Shown here in pieces: positions 26,976-35,500 of a DNA stretch of 64,000 nucleotides. Position 1 is the stretch's first letter. Every line of letters starts with the position of its first letter. Origin of the DNA: Mycolicibacterium nivoides (GTDB lineage Bacteria; Actinomycetota; Actinomycetes; Mycobacteriales; Mycobacteriaceae); assembly GCF_003855255.1 (NCBI RefSeq), contig NZ_CP034072.1, positions 310,001 to 374,000 of the forward strand. Direction: 5' to 3'. A model generated the notes under the pieces. The model worked only from the letters and a program-made list of their open reading frames with translations. It did no database searches and was not told the origin of the DNA. The position numbers were made by a program, and so were the translations under genes.

Positions 26976-28457
26976 TTGCGGGGCACCTATCTGATCGGTG
27001 TCGATATCGGCACCACCGGAACCAAAACGGTTCTGCTGCACGAAACGGCCGGCATCGTGGCGCAGGCGACGTTGAGCTCTCCGATCTTCTCGGACGGGCC
27101 GGCCTACGCCGAGGCCGACGCCGCGGCCTGGGTCACCAACGCGGTAGAGGGAATTCGGCAGGTACTGGCCGAATCTCAGATCGACCCGGGGATGGTGGCC
27201 GCGGTCGCGGCGACCGGCATGGTTCCCGCGGTGGTCTGCCTCGATGCCGACCTGAAACCGGTGCGCCGGCCGATCCTGCAGAACGATGCCAGGGCCACCC
27301 GTGAAATCGACGAGCTGTCGACGGTGATCGACGGTGCGGATATGTTGTCCCGCACCGGATCCGCGCTGACCCAGCAGTCGGTGGCACCCACCGTGCGCTG
27401 GTTGCAGCGCAACGAACCCGAATGCTGGTCGGCGACGCGCTATCTGGTCGGGTCCTATGACTATGTACTGATCGCGTTGGGAGCGGAACCGCACGTCGAG
27501 CAGAACTGGGCGCTGGAGTCCGGCCTGTACACCCTCGACGGGAAGCACTTCGGTCCGGCGCTTGAGGCAGTCGACCTACCGGTTTCGTCGCTGTGCGAGG
27601 TGTACCGGCCAGGCACCAGGGTCGGCACGATCAGCCCGTCGATGGCCGAAACCACCGGCCTGCCGACCGATGTCGCGTTGGTGGTGGGCGGCGCCGACCA
27701 TGTGCTGTCGGCCTACGCGGCCGGGGTCGACACTGCCGGTGACTGGTTGGTCAAGTTGGGCGGTGCCGGTGACATCCTCACTGCCTGCGCCGATCCCATC
27801 GTCGATGCGCGCCTGTATCTCGACGCGCACCCCCGGCAGGGCACCTGGCTGCCCAACGGTTGTATGGCCACCAGTGGCAGCCTCATCCGCTGGTTCCAGA
27901 CCCTCATCGGCGGAACGCCGTTGACGGATCTCGACGTCGAGGCCGCCGTACGCCGACCCGCGGCGGTGTTGTGCCTGCCGTACTTTCTCGGTGAGAAATC
28001 GCCGATCCACGATCCGCAGTTGCGCGGCGCGTTCATCGGCCTCGAGCTGGCCCACACCGGTGCGGACATGTACCGATCGGTGCTGGAGGCGATCGCTTTC
28101 GGGTTCCGGCACAACGCCGAGGTCATGAGATCGGCGGGAATCACGTTGTCCAGGGCCAGGGTGACAAACGGTGGCAGCAAGTCCACCCTGTGGAAGCAGA
28201 TCCACGCCGATGTGCTCGGCACCGAATTGTCGCCGGTGCGTGACCATCCGGGAGCTTCACTCGGGGCCGCCATCTTGGCGGGTGTGGGAGTAGGTGCGCT
28301 CGGTCTCGATGACGCCGCGCGATTCCTGCAATTCGACGCGCCGGTGGTGCCCGACCGTGATCGGTCGGCGATCTATGAAGAGGCGTATCAGCTGTGGCGG
28401 CAGGCCGGCGATGCGCTGGTGCCCATTTCTCACGGACTGACGAGGCGGGCGCGGTGA
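26976..28457 (+). CDS. FGGY-family carbohydrate kinase
   Basis: 493-residue sugar kinase. N-terminal phosphate loop GVDIGTTGTKTVLL near 7-20; catalytic Asp probably in GGADHVLSAYAAG near 240; C-terminal adenosine-site motif TNGGSKSTLWKQIHADVLG near 398-416, followed by GASLGAAILAGVG. The TTG at 26976 is selected by AGGAG at 26963-26967, 8 bp upstream; the earlier TTG at 26937 lacks a site. Substrates in this family are ketoses and polyols (xylulose, ribulose, fuculose, erythritol, glycerol); here a ketose made by the SDR is the likely substrate (inference). The stop overlaps the aldolase start (GTGA). Confidence 0.9.
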   Translation: MRGTYLIGVDIGTTGTKTVLLHETAGIVAQATLSSPIFSDGPAYAEADAAAWVTNAVEGIRQVLAESQIDPGMVAAVAATGMVPAVVCLDADLKPVRRPILQNDARATREIDELSTVIDGADMLSRTGSALTQQSVAPTVRWLQRNEPECWSATRYLVGSYDYVLIALGAEPHVEQNWALESGLYTLDGKHFGPALEAVDLPVSSLCEVYRPGTRVGTISPSMAETTGLPTDVALVVGGADHVLSAYAAGVDTAGDWLVKLGGAGDILTACADPIVDARLYLDAHPRQGTWLPNGCMATSGSLIRWFQTLIGGTPLTDLDVEAAVRRPAAVLCLPYFLGEKSPIHDPQLRGAFIGLELAHTGADMYRSVLEAIAFGFRHNAEVMRSAGITLSRARVTNGGSKSTLWKQIHADVLGTELSPVRDHPGASLGAAILAGVGVGALGLDDAARFLQFDAPVVPDRDRSAIYEEAYQLWRQAGDALVPISHGLTRRAR

Positions 28458-29176
28458 AGATCCGTCACGACTACAAGGTTGCGGTGGCCGACGGCGGTTG
28501 GCGCATGGTCGATCTCGGCTTGACCACCGGTCTGGATTCCGGCGACATCACATTGTTCGACCGGGAGAGCGACGTCGTCTACGCGCTGCCTGCGCCATCG
28601 GATCGGCTGCCGATACGGAGCTGGAAAGATGTTCGCCCAGAAGACGTCGCGGTCGTCGACCCGGACGGCAACACCCTGCCCGAATCGCTGACCGAGCCGA
28701 CCGTCGAGCTGCCGATGCATCTCGCGATCTATGCGGCCCGGTCCGATGTCAATGCCATCGTGCATACCCATGCCGAGGATTCACAGGTGTTCGCGGCGGC
28801 CGAGAAGGACATCCCCACCGCGACCATCGATTCGTACACTCGCGTCGGGTTCGGCCCGATCCGGTGTGGGAAGTTCGGGGTCGTCGCATCAAAAGAACTG
28901 GGCGACAACATGGTCGCCGTGCTTGCCGACGGCAGCAAGGCGGCCCTGATGGCCCGGCACGGCGCGGTGGCGCTCGGCCCGGACCTGGCTGACGCACTCT
29001 TCACCGCCACCGTCATCGAGAAAGCCGCGCGGCAGGCGATGAAGGTGGCGTCGCTGGGGGTCACTCCCGAACAGCTGAGCCTCTACCACATTTTCGACCA
29101 TGACCTCGCGCGCGACATCGAGGAAGGACGCGTCCACCTCGACACCCAGACGGTCACGATCCAGCGCTTGGCCTGA
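28454..29176 (+). CDS. Class II aldolase/adducin-family protein
   Basis: 240 residues, FucA/AraD superfamily: L-fuculose- or L-rhamnulose-phosphate aldolases and L-ribulose-5-phosphate 4-epimerases. Zn2+ ligands are recognisable as HTH in AIVHTHAEDSQVFA near 96-109 and the later His in MARHGAVALG near 168-177; the acid in PTVELPMH near 79-86 fits the catalytic Glu. The phosphate-binding loop, normally GTxGNxS, reads TTGLDSGDIT near 23-32, with Asp for the usual Asn. Start GTG 28454 overlaps the kinase TGA by 4 bp, so aldolase and kinase are coupled; the phosphoketose from the kinase is presumably its substrate. Confidence 0.83.
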   Translation: MKIRHDYKVAVADGGWRMVDLGLTTGLDSGDITLFDRESDVVYALPAPSDRLPIRSWKDVRPEDVAVVDPDGNTLPESLTEPTVELPMHLAIYAARSDVNAIVHTHAEDSQVFAAAEKDIPTATIDSYTRVGFGPIRCGKFGVVASKELGDNMVAVLADGSKAALMARHGAVALGPDLADALFTATVIEKAARQAMKVASLGVTPEQLSLYHIFDHDLARDIEEGRVHLDTQTVTIQRLA

Positions 29177-29209
29177 GAGACAAGAAGAACAAGAGGAGAT
29201 AGGTAAACC

Positions 29210-30019
29210 ATGCAATGGCTTGAAGATGTCTTCGGCGTGCACAAACCGGTGATTGCGATGCTGCACCTGGATGCGCTGCCGGGCGATCCGTCCTTTGACA
29301 CGGCGGCCGGGATGCGAGCGGTGGTGGACAACGCGCGTCGCGACCTCGATGCGCTTCAGTCCGGCGGGGTTGACGCGGTGATGTTCTCCAATGAGTTCAG
29401 CTTGCCGTACCTGACGAAGACCGAGCCGATCACCGCGATCGCCATGGCCCGCGTGGTCGGCGAGCTTCTCGACGAGGTCGAGGTGCCGTTCGGCGTCAAC
29501 GTGCTGTGGGACGGTGTGGCATCGATCGACCTCGCCGCCGCGACCGGTGCGAAGTTCGTGCGGGAGATCTTCACCGGCGTCTACGGCAGTGATTTCGGAT
29601 TGTGGAACACCAACGTGGGCCAGGCAGCCCGGCACCGTCGCCGCGTCGATGCCGGCGATGTCCGACTGCTGTTCAACGTGGTTCCGGAGGCCACGGCGTA
29701 TCTGGGCGAGCGGGATCTCGCCGACATCACCCGGTCCACGGTGTTCAACGCCAAGCCCGACGCGCTGGTCGTGTCGGGGCTCACCGCCGGTGCGCCGACC
29801 GACACCTCGGCATTGTCGACGGTCAAGAACAACGCGGGCGACGTCCCGGTATTCGTCAACACCGGTATGCGGGTGGAGACCGCCGAGGCGCAGCTGAGCA
29901 TCGCCGACGGCGCGGTTGTCGGTACCGCGTTCAAGAAGGACGGGGTGTTCGAGAACCGCTCGGATCGTGAGCGGGTGGAGAAGCTGATGACCGTGGTCAG
30001 GAACTTCCGCCAGAGCTAG
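29210..30019 (+). CDS. BtpA/SgcQ-family TIM-barrel protein
   Basis: 269 residues. Matches the BtpA family in its start (PVIAMLHLDALPGDPSF), NARRDLDALQSGGVDAVMFSNEFSLPYL, PFGVNVLWD and FVREIFTGVYGSDFGLWN. The family was named for a cyanobacterial photosystem I assembly factor but occurs widely in sugar operons of heterotrophs (SgcQ in E. coli). ATG 29210 follows GAGGAGAT. Last gene of the plus-strand unit, 33 bp after the aldolase. Its position argues for a catabolic enzyme role, possibly on the same sugar phosphate; the reaction is unknown. Confidence 0.85.
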   Translation: MQWLEDVFGVHKPVIAMLHLDALPGDPSFDTAAGMRAVVDNARRDLDALQSGGVDAVMFSNEFSLPYLTKTEPITAIAMARVVGELLDEVEVPFGVNVLWDGVASIDLAAATGAKFVREIFTGVYGSDFGLWNTNVGQAARHRRRVDAGDVRLLFNVVPEATAYLGERDLADITRSTVFNAKPDALVVSGLTAGAPTDTSALSTVKNNAGDVPVFVNTGMRVETAEAQLSIADGAVVGTAFKKDGVFENRSDRERVEKLMTVVRNFRQS

Positions 30020-30031
30020 CCTTCAACTTCG

Positions 30032-30072
30032 GAGTCGCCCCGGGTCGAGTCTGCCGCGGCTCGGGGCGACTC
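30032..30072 (+). terminator. Hairpin after the sugar-catabolism unit
   Basis: GAGTCGCCCCG (30032-30042) pairs exactly with 30062-30072 across a 19-nt loop. No T-run follows, as is common for mycobacterial terminators. Confidence 0.5.
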
Positions 30073-30150
30073 AGTTCCTTCGGCGATGAGTCTGCCGGTG
30101 CCCACCGGTCTACCTTTCGAAAGAGCAACCAACTCATCGGGAGTAACGCC

Positions 30151-30765
30151 ATGGGCCTCATCGAGATCGAAATGTTCGCCACCCTGGACCTCGTCGCGCA
30201 GGCGCCCGGTGGCCCCGACGAAGACCCCGAGGGGTTCTCGTTCGGCGGCTGGCAGGCGCCACTGATCGACGAGGTCTCGGGCGAACAGGTCGGCTCCGCC
30301 TACGAGGGCACCGATGCGCTGCTGATCGGACGCCGGACGTACGACATCTTCGCCGCCCACTGGCCGCACCAGACCGACGAATTCGGCAAACTGTTCAACA
30401 GCATCCCGAAGTACGTCGCCTCCCGCGGGGAGCCTGATCTCTCGTGGTCCGGCTCCACACAGCTCGGCCCGGATCTGGGCGCCGCTGTGCGCGAGATCCG
30501 AGACAAGCATGAACATGTGAAGGTCGTCGGAAGCCTGGACCTGGTCCAGACGCTCCTGCGCGAGAAGCTCTTCGACCGTCTCGACCTCTGGCTGCACCCG
30601 ATCCTGCTCGGCGCGGGGAAGAAGGTGTTCGACGGTGGCGCGGTGCCCACCAACGTCACACTGCTCAAACCGCCGGTGGCCGGCCCCAGCGGCATCGTGT
30701 ACCTGCGCTACGGCCTCGCCGACGGCGTCCCGGGAACCGGGGATATGAGCGAGCGGGATCGGTGA
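30151..30765 (+). CDS. Dihydrofolate reductase-family (RibD C-terminal domain) protein
   Basis: 204 residues. RibD_C/DHFR-like fold: IEIEMFATLDLVAQAPGG at the N-terminus, LLIGRRTYDIFAAHWPHQTDEFGKLFN near 52-78, then HVKVVGSLDLVQTLLREKLFDRLDLWLHPILLGAGKKVF. Members of this large family are NADPH-dependent reductases, mostly uncharacterised. GGAG lies 8 bp before ATG 30151. It is separate from the sugar operon by a 131-bp gap with a hairpin, and convergent with the following lipoprotein gene. Confidence 0.83.
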   Translation: MGLIEIEMFATLDLVAQAPGGPDEDPEGFSFGGWQAPLIDEVSGEQVGSAYEGTDALLIGRRTYDIFAAHWPHQTDEFGKLFNSIPKYVASRGEPDLSWSGSTQLGPDLGAAVREIRDKHEHVKVVGSLDLVQTLLREKLFDRLDLWLHPILLGAGKKVFDGGAVPTNVTLLKPPVAGPSGIVYLRYGLADGVPGTGDMSERDR

Positions 30766-30781
30766 GCTCGGCTGGGTGCTG

Positions 30782-32134
30782 TCAGGGGCGGGTCGGGGCT
30801 ACCGTGACGGCGCTGGCGTCCACATCTGCGATATGGACCCGCTGAGCGCCCTGACGCACGAACAGGCTTGTGACGGTGGACGGTTGGTTGGACTGCTGCT
30901 GATCGGGCGGCCGGGGCACGCGCGCGATCACCACCGCGTCGCCGTTGGGCAGCGGGTAGTCGCGGTACGTGCCGTCCGGGGCGATCTGGGTCCACCGGCT
31001 GCCATTCAGCTCCCAGACGCCGCCGTCCGGCGTGGGTTCGGACCGATTGGTCGGACACTGCGCGGCGCCGGCGGTGGCGCGCAGCTTTCCATCGGGTGTC
31101 CACCACACGGCGCCGGTCTGGTTGCCGTAGAAGTAGGGCCTTGGGGTCGCATCGAAGGGGCCCTGTGGAAATCCGGCAGCCTGGTGACCGGTGGCCGAGT
31201 CGACCACGGTGACCTGGTGTCGGTCGCAGGGGCCGGCCTTGGCGGTGCTGCCGGTCTCGTATGCGAATCGGGTTCCGTCGGGGCTGAAGATCGCTGATAC
31301 CCACTGCCTGGTCGGTGGGTGCTCAACATCGCGGACCGTGCCGTCGGAGTCGACGAGAAACAGATGATCGGCCTGGCTGAATCTGTCGGAACCATACTTC
31401 TTGACAATGGCCACGCGACCATGACCTGCGCCAATCACATTCCCGGTGAAGTCTTGCGTCTCGGCCGGGACTGCTTGTTGCTCGGGCGTTCGCGGCGGCA
31501 ACTGAACTGTGTGCCACACCCTCGGCGTCGCGTCCGGTCGGCTGATGTCCAGCTGCATCAGGGTCACCTGCCCGTCGGGAGCGTCCACCGGCGGCGGGGC
31601 CTGCCAGACGACCGTGCTGCCCTGCAACGCATATGGGGCGCCGGGCCGACCCGGCCGTCGAGAATCCGTGCGTGATTCGGCCGGGATGTCCACCTCGTGT
31701 GGTTGACGGCTTGCCACATCTATCCACACCAGCCTGGCGTGAATATCGCCGCCGTCATAGGGGTATCGCCCAGCCTGCTCATCGGAGTACTGCGCGAAGG
31801 CGTACTTTCCGTCGGTGGTGAAGCCCGGTGTAGTCATTCCGACGAACCTGGACGGCTCAACTTGTCTGGTCCAGGTGGCAACGGGTTTCGGGCCTTCTGT
31901 CAGCACGAAACCGACCTCTCCGGCGTCGAACCACGGGGTGGTTCTGGGGACCGTATAGGCGATCAGCGGGCCGTGAGCCTCCGGCGAAGCGGTTGGGGAG
32001 AGCGGGCTCGACGGCTGGTCGCGCACCTGACATGCGCTGGTCGCGAGCGCGAGTGTCAAGACGGCGCCGACGAGACGGCCGGTTCTGGCGGGGCGCCACG
32101 AAGCCTCAAGTCGAGGGGAAATGCCCGATCTCAT
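30782..32134 (-). CDS. Putative lipoprotein with beta-propeller-like repeats
   Basis: 450 residues. N-terminal signal peptide with hydrophobic stretch LVGAVLTLALATSAC and a Cys at 35 that could be lipidated. The mature part carries TolB/WD40-like strand motifs such as FTTDGKYAFAQY, IFSPDGTRFAYE and VWWTPDGKLRATAG, consistent with a six- or seven-blade propeller. No catalytic signature. Function unknown; may be a binding or scaffold protein at the cell surface. Convergent with the RibD-like gene and separated from the MFS gene by 44 bp. Confidence 0.65.
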   Translation of the reverse strand: MRSGISPRLEASWRPARTGRLVGAVLTLALATSACQVRDQPSSPLSPTASPEAHGPLIAYTVPRTTPWFDAGEVGFVLTEGPKPVATWTRQVEPSRFVGMTTPGFTTDGKYAFAQYSDEQAGRYPYDGGDIHARLVWIDVASRQPHEVDIPAESRTDSRRPGRPGAPYALQGSTVVWQAPPPVDAPDGQVTLMQLDISRPDATPRVWHTVQLPPRTPEQQAVPAETQDFTGNVIGAGHGRVAIVKKYGSDRFSQADHLFLVDSDGTVRDVEHPPTRQWVSAIFSPDGTRFAYETGSTAKAGPCDRHQVTVVDSATGHQAAGFPQGPFDATPRPYFYGNQTGAVWWTPDGKLRATAGAAQCPTNRSEPTPDGGVWELNGSRWTQIAPDGTYRDYPLPNGDAVVIARVPRPPDQQQSNQPSTVTSLFVRQGAQRVHIADVDASAVTVAPTRP

Positions 32135-32178
32135 CAGAGCAGCGTATGTCTCACACCGAAGCGGATCGCCGATCCCGG

Positions 32179-33369
32179 TTACCGTGCCTCAACCGCCGGA
32201 TCGTCAGGTACCAGAGGGACCGCCAACAACGGCAACAACGCACACACCGCGAAAGCCGCCGGGTAGCCCGCCACACCGATCAGCGCACCGAACAACGGTG
32301 CCGAGCTGGCGGTCGCCAGATGCTGGCTGGTGTTCTGCGTGCCCAGAGCGCGTCCGCTCCAGAACGGGCCGGCGATCTCGGCGATCGCCGTGAACGCCAA
32401 ACCGTTGTCGGACACCGTGATCACCGAGGCGATCACGATCAGCGCGACGCTGATCGGTGAACCCAGCCAATCGGTGAGTGCCAGCAGCCCCATCGTCGCT
32501 GCTGCCGCCAGCGCGATCGTCCGGATGGGCCGCAGCCGCTGCCCGACCACATCGGACCAGCGGCCGGCGGCGATCCGGCCTGCCGCGCCGAGTAATTGAG
32601 CGACGGTCACCAACGTGCCAGCCGACGCGGCCGACCACCCGCGATCGCTCATCAGCCACACCAGGGTGAACGTCCAGACCATGCCCTGGGGCACCACCAG
32701 CAGCACCGACACCGCGTGGATGCGCCACAACACGTTTGAGCCGCGGTACGGGTTGGCCAGGTGCTCGGCCGGCGCCTCATGGCGGGGCGGCCGCGGCGGA
32801 TCCAGCACTCCCACAGCGCAGATCACCGCCGACAGCACACACACCACGGCGGGGAACAGCAGCGCCGTCGCGGTGCCGTGGCTCTCGGCCAGGCGCGGAA
32901 TCACCAACGCGCCCAGGCCGACACCCAAAGGCGTTGCCGTCTGCCGGATGCCCATCGCCAGCCCGCGCTGTTCGGGTGGGAACCAGCCGACGACCACCCG
33001 CCCGCTTGCCGAATTGCTGCTGGCCGCGGCCATTCCACCCAGCAGCAGGAACAGTCCGACGGTCACCAGGGAGTGCGCCGCGGCCGCTCCGAACGCCGCC
33101 GCGGCGGTCAGTGCCGAGCCCACCGTCAGCACGATCCGCTCGCCCACCCGGTCGACGACGTACCCCCAGGCGATCAGGGTGACCACCAGTCCGAAGCTCG
33201 GCATCGACGACAGCAGACCTGCCTTGGCCAGATCCAGGCCGAGCTCGGCATGCAGGGTGGGGATGAGGAACGCCGCGCCGTTGATGAACACGTTGGCGCA
33301 TGTGGTCGCGGTGAGTGCGATCGCCAACATCGACCAACGGCGGAACGTGCTGATCGATGAAACAGGCAT
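32179..33369 (-). CDS. MFS transporter (Rv2994-like)
   Basis: 396 residues, about 12 membrane helices. The loop 2-3 motif is GYVVDRVGERIVLTVG, a recognisable variant of the MFS signature; loop 8-9 carries the second copy AGRWSDVVGQRLRPIRT. In M. tuberculosis an MFS gene (Rv2994) sits between leuB and the FAH-family gene; the same order here, interrupted by the sugar island, supports orthology. Substrate unknown. It is divergent from the secreted lipase gene across an AT-rich palindrome. Confidence 0.85.
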   Translation of the reverse strand: MPVSSISTFRRWSMLAIALTATTCANVFINGAAFLIPTLHAELGLDLAKAGLLSSMPSFGLVVTLIAWGYVVDRVGERIVLTVGSALTAAAAFGAAAAHSLVTVGLFLLLGGMAAASSNSASGRVVVGWFPPEQRGLAMGIRQTATPLGVGLGALVIPRLAESHGTATALLFPAVVCVLSAVICAVGVLDPPRPPRHEAPAEHLANPYRGSNVLWRIHAVSVLLVVPQGMVWTFTLVWLMSDRGWSAASAGTLVTVAQLLGAAGRIAAGRWSDVVGQRLRPIRTIALAAAATMGLLALTDWLGSPISVALIVIASVITVSDNGLAFTAIAEIAGPFWSGRALGTQNTSQHLATASSAPLFGALIGVAGYPAAFAVCALLPLLAVPLVPDDPAVEAR

Positions 33370-33396
33370 GGGGGCATCGTTTCACGGCGTCTCAGG

Positions 33397-33419
33397 ATAT
33401 TGAACTGTGATCCCAATAT
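33397..33419. promoter_or_regulatory. Inverted repeat in MFS/lipase intergenic region
   Basis: ATATTG (33397-33402) and CAATAT (33414-33419) are exact reverse complements, 17 bp apart centre to centre, in the only AT-rich patch of the region. It could be an operator shared by the divergent genes; the regulator is not identified. Confidence 0.35.
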
Positions 33420-33454
33420 ATGGGAGTTCGTGAAAGCTGCCATAGGCTGTGGCG

Positions 33455-34630
33455 GTGAAGTTGTGGCTGACAGCAACCGTTTTGCTGATGTGTGGACTCC
33501 TGGCGGCACCGACTGCGGCGGCGGCCGCGCCGAACTGGTCAGGTCTGGATGCTCGTCACTACGACGCGCCGGTTCCCGCGCCAGGCACGCTGATCGAGAC
33601 GGTCCCGTTGGATCCCGCACTGTCGGTGCCGGGTGCGGCGAGCGCCTACCGCATCCTGTATTCGACTGTTGATCAGCATGATTCGCCGGCGCTGAGTACG
33701 GCCGTGGTGTTCATCCCGAAGGGACAGGTGCCCGAGGGCGGCTGGCCCACGATCGCGTGGGCGCACGGCACGGTCGGACTCGGTGACGATTGCGCACCGT
33801 CGGCGCAGCCGCGCAGCGCGAGGGACGTCGAGTATCTGACGCACTGGCTCGAACAGGGCTACGCCGTCGTCGGCTCCGATTACGCCGGACTGGGTACCCC
33901 GGGACTGATGAGCTACCTCAACAGCGTGGCCACCGCCCACAGCGTTGTCGACTCGGTGATCGCGATGCACCGGATGGACCTGCCGTTGTCGCCGAAATGG
34001 GCCATCGTCGGTCAGTCTCAGGGTGGCGGAGCCGCGGTCAACAGCGCGCGCTGGGCCACCGAATTCAGCCGGGGGACCGGTCTGGACTATCGCGGCGTGG
34101 TCGCCACCGGTACGCCGTTCAATGTCGAGGGCATCGTCAAGCAGGCCGGCCCCGACATGGCGCTGCCGCCGAATCTCGGTCCTGCGGCCAACAGCTACAC
34201 CGGGTACATCCTGGCCGGCCTGCGGGAGGCGCGGCCCGACCTGGACATCGACAGCGTGCTCACCCCTGCCGGGCTGGATGCGGTCGACAAGGCCGAGGTG
34301 TTGTGCAAGCCGCAGCTGGACCAGGCGCTCGCCGGCATGACGCCGACCGGTTACTTCCGCGCGCCGCTGTCCACCCTGCCCGGTGCCCCGGAAGCTCTCG
34401 ACGCCTACCTGGGCACGCCGACCAGCGGTTACGACCGGCCGATCTTCCTCGGCGTCGGACTCCTGGACCGCGATGTCCCGCCGAACATGTCGCTGCAGCT
34501 TGACGAGCAGCTGCGGGCAAACGGACAGAACGTCACCCTGAAGGTCTATCCGGACGAAGATCACTCGGGCACCGTGCTGGCGTCGGTTCCGGACTCCACA
34601 CCGTTCCTCGCCGCGGCGTTCGCCGGCTGA
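33455..34630 (+). CDS. Secreted lipase/alpha-beta hydrolase
   Basis: 391 residues. Signal peptide MKLWLTATVLLMCGLLAAP followed by an Ala-rich cleavage region. Alpha/beta-hydrolase of the secretory lipase type: the nucleophile elbow GQSQGG near residue 190, the oxyanion segment IAWAHGTVGLGDDCAP near 98-113, late Asp in GLLDRDVPP and His in YPDEDHSG. GTG 33455 is favoured over GTG 33449 because TAGGCT (33443-33448) puts the transcript start at 33455 exactly. Probably an exported lipase or esterase; substrate unknown. Confidence 0.83.
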   Translation: MKLWLTATVLLMCGLLAAPTAAAAAPNWSGLDARHYDAPVPAPGTLIETVPLDPALSVPGAASAYRILYSTVDQHDSPALSTAVVFIPKGQVPEGGWPTIAWAHGTVGLGDDCAPSAQPRSARDVEYLTHWLEQGYAVVGSDYAGLGTPGLMSYLNSVATAHSVVDSVIAMHRMDLPLSPKWAIVGQSQGGGAAVNSARWATEFSRGTGLDYRGVVATGTPFNVEGIVKQAGPDMALPPNLGPAANSYTGYILAGLREARPDLDIDSVLTPAGLDAVDKAEVLCKPQLDQALAGMTPTGYFRAPLSTLPGAPEALDAYLGTPTSGYDRPIFLGVGLLDRDVPPNMSLQLDEQLRANGQNVTLKVYPDEDHSGTVLASVPDSTPFLAAAFAG

Positions 34631-34677
34631 CGGAGACTGACAGGAGGCGTCAACACTGGCGGTAAGACGCTGCGCAC

Positions 34678-34683
34678 TACCCT
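34678..34683 (+). promoter_or_regulatory. -10 hexamer of the FAH-family gene
   Basis: TACCCT with predicted start at 34690, one base before ATG 34691; near-leaderless transcript for the FAH gene and probably gltX. Confidence 0.45.
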
Positions 34684-34690
34684 GGTCAAA

Positions 34691-35491
34691 ATGCGCTTAG
34701 GTCGAATCGCCAGTCCCGACGGCGTCGCTTTCGTCAGTGTCGAAGGCGACGGTGCCGATGCCGTCTGCAAAGAAATCGCCGAGCATCCGTTCGGCAATCC
34801 CAACTTCACCGGACGGAGCTGGCCGCTGGCCGACGTCCGTCTGCTGGCGCCCATCCTGGCCAGCAAGGTGATCTGCATGGGCAAGAACTACGAGGCCCAC
34901 GCCGCGGAGATGGGTGGGGTAGCTCCCGAGGATCCGGTGATCTTCCTCAAGCCCAACACCGCGATCATCGGCCCCAACGTGCCGATCCAGCTGCCTGCCG
35001 ACGCCAATCCGGTTCACCACGAGGGCGAGCTGGCCATAGTCATCGGGCGTCCCTGCAAGGACGTGCCCGCCGCGCGCGCCGCCGAGAACATCCTGGGCTA
35101 CACCATCGCCAACGACATCTCGGCGCGTGATCAGCAAGCCAAGGACGGTCAGTGGATGCGGGCCAAGGGCCACGACACCTTCTGCCCGGTGGGCCCATGG
35201 ATCGTCACCGACCTCGACCCATCGGACCTGGAGATCCGCACCGAGGTGACCAGTGGAATTGCCGGCACCGCCGGCGTCGAAGTGCGGCAGCTCAGCCGGA
35301 CCTCGCTGATGATCCATGACATCGGTGCCATCGTCGAATGGGTCTCGGCGGTGATGACGCTGCTGCCGGGCGACCTGATCCTCACCGGCACCCCAGAGGG
35401 TGTCGGCCCCATCGAGGACGGGGACACCGTGAGCGTCACCGTCGAGGGCATCGGCACCCTGACCAATCCCGTTGTACGCAAGCAGAAGTAG
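34691..35491 (+). CDS. Fumarylacetoacetate hydrolase-family protein (Rv2993c-like)
   Basis: 266 residues. The FAH-fold metal site is visible in VICMGKNYEAHAAEMG near 60-75, the acidic ligands in HHEGELAIVIG near 112-122 and GYTIANDISARDQQ near 136-149 with the downstream Asp/Lys. Family members hydrolyse or decarboxylate beta-keto acids (acylpyruvates, oxaloacetate, homoprotocatechuate intermediates); the substrate is not clear here. Immediately upstream of gltX (9 bp), as in M. tuberculosis (Rv2993c-Rv2992c). Confidence 0.88.
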   Translation: MRLGRIASPDGVAFVSVEGDGADAVCKEIAEHPFGNPNFTGRSWPLADVRLLAPILASKVICMGKNYEAHAAEMGGVAPEDPVIFLKPNTAIIGPNVPIQLPADANPVHHEGELAIVIGRPCKDVPAARAAENILGYTIANDISARDQQAKDGQWMRAKGHDTFCPVGPWIVTDLDPSDLEIRTEVTSGIAGTAGVEVRQLSRTSLMIHDIGAIVEWVSAVMTLLPGDLILTGTPEGVGPIEDGDTVSVTVEGIGTLTNPVVRKQK

Positions 35492-35500
35492 AGGTAAGTG

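Noticed and set aside
29210..30019. Photosynthesis-related role for the BtpA-family gene
   Set aside because: No photosystem genes in this type of organism; context is sugar catabolism.
18525..30019. Integrative element or prophage
   Set aside because: No integrase, IS, phage genes or direct repeats found at the edges; the tRNA genes are 7 kb away on the far side of core genes.
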